Assembly: GCA_003978185.1 (NCBI GenBank)
Contig: QOAH01000124.1
Location: forward strand, 1-6,399
DNA length: 6,399 bases
Origin: Candidatus Thioglobus sp.
GTDB taxonomy: Bacteria; Pseudomonadota; Gammaproteobacteria; PS1; Thioglobaceae
Direction of reading: 5' to 3'
The stretch's first letter is position 1. Each line of letters begins with the position of its first letter. Of the stretch, positions 1-6,399 are shown piece by piece. The notes beneath the pieces are model-generated. The model was not told the origin of the DNA. It searched no databases and saw nothing but the letters and a program-made list of their open reading frames with translations. A program made the position numbers and the translations under genes.

Positions 1-542
1 TTGACCGATACTAAATCATCCACACTTTGGCTGAGTTTTTTAAAGGCTTTTGGCGCTTGAATCTCAATCATTTGCTGCACAATCCATTTTTCATCGACAT
101 CTGTCATTGCTAATTTAACCTTTTCAGCAAAGTATCTTAAAAAATGATAATCAGGCTCGTTATCGACAAAGTCATAATCTGAATAATCTTTTGAGCGTTG
201 ATTATAAGTATTAACAAACGCCTTCCAATGATTGCCTTCACCGATACGATCTTCTTTGTTTTCTTGGTAGTAAAAGGCAGACTGTTTAGCCAGCTTATTA
301 ATTAGCTCTTGTCGTTGTTCGGTATTGAGTGTCTTAAAGACTAAGCGATCTATTGATTGGATAAGGAAGCACAGGTACTCAGCAATAACATCAAAGACTT
401 GCTCTTTTTCAATCACAAAGCCTTCGTTTATTAGATCTTCAAGATGATTTTTGGTAATACGCCAGCAAATAAACGCCATCGCGCCGCCAATATCTTCAAT
501 GGTTTTAACTTGTGTTTTATGCCACTTGCTTTTAACTCTCAT
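1..542 (-). CDS. Uncharacterised protein, N-terminal 180 residues (runs off left edge)
   Basis: This is an open frame on the minus strand, read from ATG at 542..540 to the window edge with no stop, giving 180 complete codons. The start is well fixed: an in-frame TAG lies four codons upstream (554..552) and the next in-frame ATG is codon 22. The protein begins MRVKSKWHKTQVKTIEDIGG and continues AMAFICWRITKNHLEDL. It is rich in charged and aromatic residues (for example residues 94-96 FYY and the DYSDYDF stretch near 130). It looks soluble and mainly helical, with no signal peptide and no evident long membrane segment. I see no catalytic motif and cannot assign a function. The opening vaguely resembles conserved uncharacterised proteins of Beta- and Gammaproteobacteria, but that is memory, not a search. 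The Shine-Dalgarno sequence is weak (CAAAG just upstream). Codon use resembles the neighbours, so a real gene is likely. The C-terminus is outside the window. Confidence 0.85.
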   Translation of the reverse strand, partial: MRVKSKWHKTQVKTIEDIGGAMAFICWRITKNHLEDLINEGFVIEKEQVFDVIAEYLCFLIQSIDRLVFKTLNTEQRQELINKLAKQSAFYYQENKEDRIGEGNHWKAFVNTYNQRSKDYSDYDFVDNEPDYHFLRYFAEKVKLAMTDVDEKWIVQQMIEIQAPKAFKKLSQSVDDLVSV

Positions 543-568
543 GTAACTTTGCTATAAGTAATGAATAT

Positions 569-590
569 GAGAATTTTAACAAGCATTCTC
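569..590. repeat. 6-bp inverted repeat upstream of the uncharacterised gene
   Basis: GAGAAT (569..574) and ATTCTC (585..590) are exact inverted repeats separated by 10 bases. As plus-strand RNA the stem could extend to about 11 pairs (564..574 with 585..595) if two G-U pairs are allowed. It is not followed by a T run, so it is not a standard intrinsic terminator. It sits 27-48 bp upstream of the minus-strand start at 542, over a possible weak promoter (TTGTTA at 582..577 and TATAGC at 556..551, spacing 20, which is poor). It could be an operator or only an AT-rich coincidence. Confidence 0.35.
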
Positions 591-594
591 GTGT

Positions 595-610
595 TAATTA
601 CCGGTAATTA
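595..610. promoter_or_regulatory. Perfect 16-bp palindrome TAATTACCGGTAATTA
   Basis: TAATTACC followed directly by GGTAATTA is a perfect palindrome with no spacer. It lies 10 bp beyond the rhodanese stop codon and about 53 bp upstream of the next minus-strand gene. With no loop, and no T run after it, it is a poor RNA hairpin. As DNA it has the form of a binding site for a dimeric regulator. Which regulator, and whether any binds, cannot be told from the sequence. Confidence 0.4.
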
Positions 611-620
611 CAAAGGGGAA

Positions 621-908
621 TTATTCGCAGTTGTAGTTTCTGAAAGAGCCTAAATCATGAACTTTATCAAAGCCCATTTGCACCAAATAGTTTTTAGCCG
701 TTGATGAGCGTGCGCCTGTGACACAATATACAATGACGTCTTTATCATCATCAATAATATTCTTAGCCCCCATGATTGATTGTAGAGGGAGGTTGATAGC
801 GTTAGGTAGTGAACCACGAGAAAATTCTGCACTTGATCGAACGTCTACCAATTGTGCGCCATTAGCTATTAGTTTGCATGCATCATTGCCTGTAAATGAG
901 TTGAACAT
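621..908 (-). CDS. Single-domain rhodanese-like sulfurtransferase
   Basis: This 95-residue protein is one rhodanese domain. Rhodaneses carry sulfane sulfur as a persulfide on an active-site cysteine and pass it to thiophilic acceptors. The visible hallmarks are LVDVRSSAEFSRGSLPNAIN (about residues 20-39, the CH2A-type motif) and the active loop CVTGARS (62-68), with Cys62 as the predicted persulfide carrier and Arg67 in the loop. The tail LGSFRNYNCE replaces the common GGxxxW ending and adds a second cysteine at residue 94. There is no signal peptide or membrane segment, so it is probably cytoplasmic, like GlpE/PspE-size proteins. I chose ATG at 908 because GGGA (921..918) lies nine bases upstream. 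A longer reading from TTG at 923 would add five residues but has no ribosome binding site. The gene is divergent from serS. The physiological sulfur donor and acceptor are unknown, so no gene symbol is given. Confidence 0.94.
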   Translation of the reverse strand: MFNSFTGNDACKLIANGAQLVDVRSSAEFSRGSLPNAINLPLQSIMGAKNIIDDDKDVIVYCVTGARSSTAKNYLVQMGFDKVHDLGSFRNYNCE

Positions 909-916
909 AGTATAAT
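886..916 (+). promoter_or_regulatory. Candidate promoter for the serS-yajC-secDF cluster
   Basis: A perfect TATAAT at 911..916 lies on the plus strand, with TTGCCT at 886..891 as the best upstream -35 (spacing 19, longer than ideal). It would start transcription near 923 and give serS a leader of about 68 bases. The -35 lies within the first codons of the divergent rhodanese. A weaker alternative -10, TATATT at 966..971, has no good -35. This is pattern-based only. Confidence 0.45.
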
Positions 917-939
917 TTCCCAAGTAAGTTTTTAAGTGA

Positions 940-2280
<1,341 letters not shown>

Positions 2281-2305
2281 TTATTTATTTATTTTTATTT
2301 TTTAT

Positions 2306-2312
2306 TAGGAGA
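2306..2312 (+). promoter_or_regulatory. Strong ribosome binding site for yajC
   Basis: TAGGAGA lies six to seven bases before the yajC ATG, a near-ideal Shine-Dalgarno match and spacing. It is preceded by an almost pure T/A tract (2279..2306), which should leave it unstructured in the mRNA. It contrasts with the absent or distant sites of serS and secD. Confidence 0.8.
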
Positions 2313-2317
2313 TAACA

Positions 2318-2656
2318 ATGAACTTATTAGACTTAATCATATCGCCAGCATTTGCTGCTGCCGACGGCATCAACTCAGACCCATCAGGTTTGAGCCAATT
2401 GATATTACCAGGGCTTTTGCTTTTGGTTATGTATGTCTTATTGATTAGACCACAGCAAAAACGTGCTAAAGATCATAAGACACTTTTGGCGGCGCTAAAA
2501 AAAGGTGATGAAGTGGTCACTAACGGCGGTGTTGTCGCTAAGGTGATGTCAGTGGATGAATCTTTTGCCACATTAGAGATTGCTGATGGCGTGGTGATTA
2601 AAGTACAAAAGCAAGGCATCAATCAAAAGCTACCAAAAGGCAGCGTTAAGATTTAA
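2318..2656 (+). CDS. yajC: Sec translocon accessory subunit YajC
   Basis: YajC is a small inner-membrane protein that joins SecD and SecF in the complex that assists SecYEG-mediated export. The 112 residues match the family's usual size. A hydrophobic, alanine-rich N-terminus (about 1-15) is followed by one clear membrane helix at about 26-43. Directly after it comes the signature RPQQKRAKDH (44-53), then a small cytoplasmic domain with KKGDEVVTNGGVVAKV (61-76), typical of the family. The start is supported by the strong ribosome binding site just upstream. The gene lies 37 bp after serS and 21 bp before secD, consistent with co-transcription. The short alanine-rich opening resembles a signal peptide, but YajC is not known to be cleaved there, so the membrane helix is the more likely anchor. 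Confidence 0.98.
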   Translation: MNLLDLIISPAFAAADGINSDPSGLSQLILPGLLLLVMYVLLIRPQQKRAKDHKTLLAALKKGDEVVTNGGVVAKVMSVDESFATLEIADGVVIKVQKQGINQKLPKGSVKI

Positions 2657-2677
2657 CTTTAAGGTATAAATAAGCCC

Positions 2678-4534
2678 ATGAATCATTACTCCGGTTTAAG
2701 AAATGCGTTAATCGCTTTTTTCTTGTTATTATCAGCGCTTTACGCTTTGCCAAATGTCTTTGGTTCAGATTTAGCAGTGCAAATATCCAGTGCAGGTGAT
2801 GCTGCTATTGAGCAGTCTGATCTAGCTAAAGTTACAGATACTCTAAAAGCAAAGAGCATTCGTTATAAATCAGCAGGACTATCAAATCGCCGTATCTTGG
2901 TTCGTTTTGAAAATAATGAATCTCAGTTGTCTGCCAAGGATTTGCTCAAAATTGAGTTAGGCCGTAATTATGTGGTTGCGCTTAATCTGGCGCCTTCAGT
3001 CCCATTGTGGCTATCGGATCTAGGTGGTAGAGCTATGTCGTTAGGGCTAGATCTTCGAGGTGGCGTACATTTCTTATTAGAAGTCGATATGCAAGCAGTA
3101 TTATCAATGTCGATTGATAAATACTATAATGAATTACGTACTTTATTGCGTGAAGGTCGTCTATACAAGAGTATTAATAAGGAAGGCGATAGCATTGCTA
3201 TTCGTTTTAAAACACTTGAGTTAAAAGACAAGGCGTTGGCGCGTATTAAATCAGATCTTAGTGATTTAGTCGTGCTTGAAACAGGTAGTCAAGATGAATT
3301 ATTGGTTCAAGTAAGTATTAGTGATGATGCACAAAAAATAGCCAAAAGCAGTGCCTTAAAACAAAATATTACCACCCTTAGAAACCGAGTGAATGAGCTA
3401 GGTGTGGCAGAACCAATTATTCAGCAGCAAGGCTTAGAACGTATTGTGGTGCAATTACCAGGTGTGCAAGATACAGCGCGCGCTAAAGAAATTTTAGGTG
3501 CGGTTGCCACATTAGAATTTAGATTAGTAGATGAGAAGAATGACCCGCAAACGGCTATTCAATCAGGCAGAACCCCGGCCGGCTCGAAGCTTTACTATTT
3601 TAAAGATGGGCGACCGTTGTTATTAAAAACTCGAGTGATTGCTACGGGTGAAAACATCACTGGCGCCTCTTCAGGTGTAGACCAAGAAAATAACACGCCA
3701 ATGGTTAATATTACTCTAGACAGTGCGGGTGGGCGCTCTATGTTAGATACCACTAAAAAATATTTGTATAGTCGTATGGCTGTGGTGTTTATTGAGAATA
3801 AAGTTGAGACATTGCGTAAAAAAGACGGCAAGATTGTTAAGAAACGTAGTACCACGAAAGATATTATCAATGCAGCTACGATTCAAGGTACTTTTTCAAC
3901 ACGCTTTCAGATCACAGGTATTGACAGTGCACGTGAAGCACGTAACTTAGCCCTATTACTTAGAGCGGGTTCGCTTTCAGCACCGATTGAAATTATCGAA
4001 GAACGCACTATTGGCCCAAGCTTAGGTGCAGATAATATTGAAAAAGGTGTGTTGTCTGTTATTGTTGGCTTTGCTTTAGTTTTATTATTTATGGCGATTC
4101 GTTACCGAGTGTTTGGCCTGGTGGCTAATGTTGCTTTAACGCTTAATTTAGTAATGATTGTAGCAGTATTGTCACTCTTGCAAGCCACTTTAACCTTGCC
4201 AGGTATTGCCGGCATCGTATTAACGGTCGGTATGGCGGTGGATGCTAATGTATTGATTTTTGAGCGTATTAAAGAAGAATTAGGTGCGCACAGTAATATC
4301 CAAAAAGCCATCTCAAGTGGCTATGACAAGGCGGTATTAACCATTGCAGATGCTAATATCACCACGTTAATTGCCGCATTAGTATTATTTAGTTTTGGCA
4401 CGGGGCCGATTAAAGGCTTTGCTATTACTTTATCGATTGGTATTGTGACCTCAATGTTTACGGCTATTATTGTTTCGAGGGCTATTATTAATAAAATTTA
4501 TGGTGGTAAGAAGCTAAAGGAGTTATCAATATGA
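2678..4534 (+). CDS. secD: Protein translocase subunit SecD
   Basis: SecD pairs with SecF in the inner membrane and uses the proton motive force to pull translocating proteins out of SecYEG on the periplasmic side. At 618 residues it is full length (E. coli is 615). It has a first membrane helix at about 9-29. A large periplasmic domain follows, with LGLDLRGGVHFLLEVD (122-137) and the P1 motif LRNRVNELGVAEPIIQQQG (234-252). The segment TIGPSLGADNIEKG (444-457) leads into five membrane helices (about 457-474, 481-501, 505-526, 560-578, 582-604). GMAVDANVLIFERIKEE (518-534) carries Asp522, equivalent to the functionally important E. coli Asp519. The C-terminus YGGKKLKELSI is typical. The ATG at 2678 has only a distant Shine-Dalgarno-like TAAGG (2660-2664, 13 bases away), suggesting weak initiation or coupling to yajC. 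An in-frame TAA at 2660 rules out an earlier start. The end overlaps secF by four bases. Confidence 0.99.
   Translation: MNHYSGLRNALIAFFLLLSALYALPNVFGSDLAVQISSAGDAAIEQSDLAKVTDTLKAKSIRYKSAGLSNRRILVRFENNESQLSAKDLLKIELGRNYVVALNLAPSVPLWLSDLGGRAMSLGLDLRGGVHFLLEVDMQAVLSMSIDKYYNELRTLLREGRLYKSINKEGDSIAIRFKTLELKDKALARIKSDLSDLVVLETGSQDELLVQVSISDDAQKIAKSSALKQNITTLRNRVNELGVAEPIIQQQGLERIVVQLPGVQDTARAKEILGAVATLEFRLVDEKNDPQTAIQSGRTPAGSKLYYFKDGRPLLLKTRVIATGENITGASSGVDQENNTPMVNITLDSAGGRSMLDTTKKYLYSRMAVVFIENKVETLRKKDGKIVKKRSTTKDIINAATIQGTFSTRFQITGIDSAREARNLALLLRAGSLSAPIEIIEERTIGPSLGADNIEKGVLSVIVGFALVLLFMAIRYRVFGLVANVALTLNLVMIVAVLSLLQATLTLPGIAGIVLTVGMAVDANVLIFERIKEELGAHSNIQKAISSGYDKAVLTIADANITTLIAALVLFSFGTGPIKGFAITLSIGIVTSMFTAIIVSRAIINKIYGGKKLKELSI
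4515..4522 (+). promoter_or_regulatory. Ribosome binding site for secF inside secD
   Basis: TAAAGGAG lies eight bases before the secF ATG, within the last codons of secD. With the ATGA overlap it fixes the secF start at 4531 and suggests translation coupled to secD, so that the two subunits are made in step. Confidence 0.85.
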
Positions 4535-5451
4535 AGGCACTAAAGATCCCTACGATTGATTTTGTTGGTAAGCGTACGTACGCCATTGTTGTGTCATTGA
4601 TGCTAATGGCCGTTTCAATATTCTCGATATCAACACAAGGCCTTAAGCTTGGTATTGATTTTACCGGTGGCACCTTAATTGAGGTTGGCTATCAAGAGAG
4701 TGTGGATTTGTCAGTGGTGCGTAATACATTAGATGAGGCTAAATTTAAAAGTGCAAATGTACAATATTTTGGCTCGACTAAGGAGATCTTGATTCGTCTC
4801 AAGCCTCAGGATATTTCCAGTGCGAAATTGAGCAGTAAGATTATTCGTTTATTGGGTGATGATGTTGATATTCGCCGTGTTGAGTTTGTCGGACCTAAAG
4901 TGGGTGAAGAGCTCACTAATGATGGTGGCTTAGCAATGCTGTATGCATTGATTGGTATTTTGATTTATGTGGCGTTCCGTTTTGAATACCGTTTTGCTTT
5001 GGGCTCGATATCAGCCTTAATTCACGATGTAATCATTACCCTGGGTGTGTTTTCATTATTACAAATAGAGTTTGATTTAACGGTATTAGCGGCGATTCTT
5101 GCGGTGATTGGCTACTCGTTGAATGACACAATCGTGGTGTTTGACCGAATTCGTGAAAACTTCCTTTCTACTCGTCATGTTGACCCTGCAAAGATTATTA
5201 ATGGTGCATTGAATCAAACTCTTTCTAGGACCATTATGACGTCATTAACAACGTTGCTGGTACTGTTCGCGCTCTTCTTTTTAGGCGGTGAGATTATCCA
5301 TAGTTTTGCGTTGGCCCTACTGATTGGTGTAGTGATTGGTACTTACTCTTCTATTTATGTAGCCAGCTCGATGATTTTGGCTTTAGGCATTAGTAAAGAA
5401 GACTTGCTACCATCAGAGAAAGAAGAAAAAGAAATTGATGCTAGACCATAA
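4531..5451 (+). CDS. secF: Protein translocase subunit SecF
   Basis: SecF is the inner-membrane partner of SecD in the proton-driven export motor. The 306 residues are slightly shorter than the E. coli protein (323) but contain all expected parts. Membrane helix 1 is at about 17-34, then GLKLGIDFTGGTLIEV (37-52) opens the short periplasmic domain. VEFVGPKVGEEL (117-128) precedes helices 2-6 (about 134-150, 158-178, 184-204, 236-253, 258-280). IGYSLNDTIVVFDRIREN (193-210) is the family signature with the conserved Asp199, and NQTLSRTIMTSLTTLL (228-243) carries the conserved Arg233. The tail (288-306) is strongly charged and probably cytoplasmic. The ATG shares bases with the secD stop (ATGA). 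Transcription very likely ends at the hairpin 13 bp downstream. Confidence 0.99.
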   Translation: MKALKIPTIDFVGKRTYAIVVSLMLMAVSIFSISTQGLKLGIDFTGGTLIEVGYQESVDLSVVRNTLDEAKFKSANVQYFGSTKEILIRLKPQDISSAKLSSKIIRLLGDDVDIRRVEFVGPKVGEELTNDGGLAMLYALIGILIYVAFRFEYRFALGSISALIHDVIITLGVFSLLQIEFDLTVLAAILAVIGYSLNDTIVVFDRIRENFLSTRHVDPAKIINGALNQTLSRTIMTSLTTLLVLFALFFLGGEIIHSFALALLIGVVIGTYSSIYVASSMILALGISKEDLLPSEKEEKEIDARP

Positions 5452-5463
5452 GAATTAAACAAT

Positions 5464-5507
5464 CAAATAATAAAAAGCCGCTAAGATTAGCGGCTTTTTA
5501 TTATTTG
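5464..5507. terminator. Bidirectional intrinsic terminator between secF and fabB
   Basis: Two perfectly complementary 21-base arms (5464..5484 and 5487..5507) face each other around a two-base centre, so the real RNA loop is probably AGAT. The inner stem is the GC-rich AGCCGC/GCGGCT block flanked by A5 and T5 runs, so each strand reads as a hairpin followed by a U tract. It therefore stops both the plus-strand secF transcript (13 bp after its stop codon) and the convergent minus-strand fabB transcript (10 bp after its stop codon). Confidence 0.95.
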
Positions 5508-5517
5508 TTAAAGTAGT

Positions 5518-6399
5518 TTATTGCTTGAATTTTTCAAATACCAGACAAGCGTTTGTACCACCAAATCCAAAACTATTCGACATCACACGATTGAGCGATT
5601 GAATCGTTGTAGATTGTACAATTGGCACGCCTTCTGCCGCTTCATCAAGATTTTCAATATTAACAGACTCAGCCATAAAATTGTTTTGAAGCATGAGCAA
5701 TGAGTAGATAGATTCATTCACACCGGCAGCACCCAGTGCGTGACCTGAGAGTGATTTAGTTGAACCGACATAAGGCACATTATTGCCGAATACTTCTTTA
5801 ATAGCGCCTAATTCCTTCGTATCACCTACTGGTGTTGAGGTGCCATGCGCATTAATATAGTCAATTGGGCCGTCAACCGTTGAGATAGCTAATTCCATAC
5901 AGCGCTTAGCACCTTCACCGGATGGCGCAACCATGTCGTAACCGTCAGAAGTTGCGCCATAACCAGTAAGTTCAGCCAATATCAAAGCACCACGCGCCTG
6001 GGCATGCTCCAATGATTCAAGCACCAAAGCACCACCACCACCAGAGATAACAAAACCATCGCGGTCTGCGTCATAGGCACGAGATGCCTCCTCAGGCGTG
6101 TCATTGTATTTTGAAGATAGTGCACCCATAGCATCAAATAACATGGTTAATGACCAATCTAATTCTTCACCACCGCCAGCAAAAACAACATCTTGTTTGC
6201 CCATTTGGATCTGCTCCATGGCATTGCCAATGCAATGTGCACTGGTTGAGCAGGCGGAGCTAATTGAATAATTGATGCCTTTAATTTTAAACATAGTTGA
6301 AAGGCAGGCTGAAATGGTTGAACCCATGGTACGCGGTACGCGATAAGGGCCAACACGCTTAATGCCTTTTTCTCTTAAGATATCTGCTGCTTCGACTAC
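5518..6399 (-). CDS. fabB: 3-oxoacyl-ACP synthase I, KAS I (C-terminal part; N-terminus beyond right edge)
   Basis: KAS I condenses malonyl-ACP with acyl-ACP in type II fatty acid synthesis and is needed for unsaturated fatty acid elongation in gammaproteobacteria. The frame is open to the right edge, giving 293 codons before TAA (5520..5518). It begins inside the protein at [20 protein letters not shown]. The fragment lines up without gaps with E. coli FabB residues 114-406 as I remember that sequence, so about 113 residues are missing. The catalytic set is intact: nucleophile Cys in [10 protein letters not shown] (codon 6252..6250, E. coli C163), His in HGTSTPVGD (5847..5845, H298), Lys in STKSLSGH (5757..5755, K328) and His in GHALGAAG (5742..5740, H333). 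The glycine-rich [10 protein letters not shown] lies near the C-terminus. GGGEELDW and [20 protein letters not shown] favour FabB over FabF. The ATG at 6327 is internal, not the true start. It converges on secF across the shared terminator. Confidence 0.97.
   Translation of the reverse strand, partial: VVEAADILREKGIKRVGPYRVPRTMGSTISACLSTMFKIKGINYSISSACSTSAHCIGNAMEQIQMGKQDVVFAGGGEELDWSLTMLFDAMGALSSKYNDTPEEASRAYDADRDGFVISGGGGALVLESLEHAQARGALILAELTGYGATSDGYDMVAPSGEGAKRCMELAISTVDGPIDYINAHGTSTPVGDTKELGAIKEVFGNNVPYVGSTKSLSGHALGAAGVNESIYSLLMLQNNFMAESVNIENLDEAAEGVPIVQSTTIQSLNRVMSNSFGFGGTNACLVFEKFKQ

Noticed and set aside
621..908. Functional link of the rhodanese to the Sec machinery, by analogy with E. 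coli YibN near secB
   Set aside because: This protein has no membrane anchor, is transcribed divergently and is separated from the sec genes by serS. Proximity alone is not evidence.
718..915. 65-codon plus-strand frame opposite the rhodanese
   Set aside because: It is the complement of conserved rhodanese motifs, including the active-site loop, and has no independent coding signal.
2657..2677. VemP- or SecM-like arrest peptide controlling secDF
   Set aside because: There is no separate small frame between yajC and secD, and only 21 bases are available. The upstream gene is an ordinary YajC.
3595..3870. 91-codon open frame antisense to secD
   Set aside because: It lies wholly inside a secD region with strong family similarity, has no recognisable motif, and mirrors the codon structure of the sense gene.
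6325..6327. ATG as the start of a short 269-residue ketoacyl synthase
   Set aside because: The frame stays open upstream with 24 more codons matching FabB (GPYRVPRT precedes this Met), so the methionine is internal and the gene is cut only by the window edge.

Overview
This is an AT-rich bacterial chromosomal segment made up mostly of housekeeping genes. A FabB-type ketoacyl-ACP synthase, separate SecD and SecF proteins with YajC, and a proteobacterial-type SerS point to a gammaproteobacterium. The AT-rich coding style and a small stand-alone rhodanese would fit a streamlined marine or symbiotic sulfur oxidiser (SUP05/Thioglobus-like). That finer placement is an inference from general familiarity and is not proven by the sequence.

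Layout, left to right. On the minus strand, 1..542 holds the N-terminal 180 residues of an unrecognised protein that runs off the left edge. A 78-bp gap follows, with a perfect 16-bp palindrome and a 6-bp inverted repeat. A 95-residue single-domain rhodanese lies at 621..908 (minus). A compact divergent control region (909..990, with promoter elements reaching into both neighbouring genes) separates it from a plus-strand cluster: serS (991..2280), yajC (2318..2656), secD (2678..4534) and secF (4531..5451). The cluster ends at a strong symmetrical terminator (5464..5507). That terminator also serves the convergent minus-strand fabB, whose C-terminal 293 codons fill 5518..6399 before the window ends.

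The plus-strand genes are tightly packed: gaps of 37 and 21 bp, then a 4-bp ATGA overlap. No terminator is visible inside the cluster, so they probably form one transcript. It makes seryl-tRNA synthetase and the YajC-SecD-SecF accessory complex of the SecYEG translocon. In E. coli yajC-secDF follows tgt, whereas here it follows serS. The rhodanese and serS appear to be driven by promoters whose 5' leaders overlap in antisense.

I found no mobile element, CRISPR array, RNA gene or obvious novel multi-gene system. The points most worth a second look are the unrecognised partial protein and the interleaved rhodanese/serS control region.
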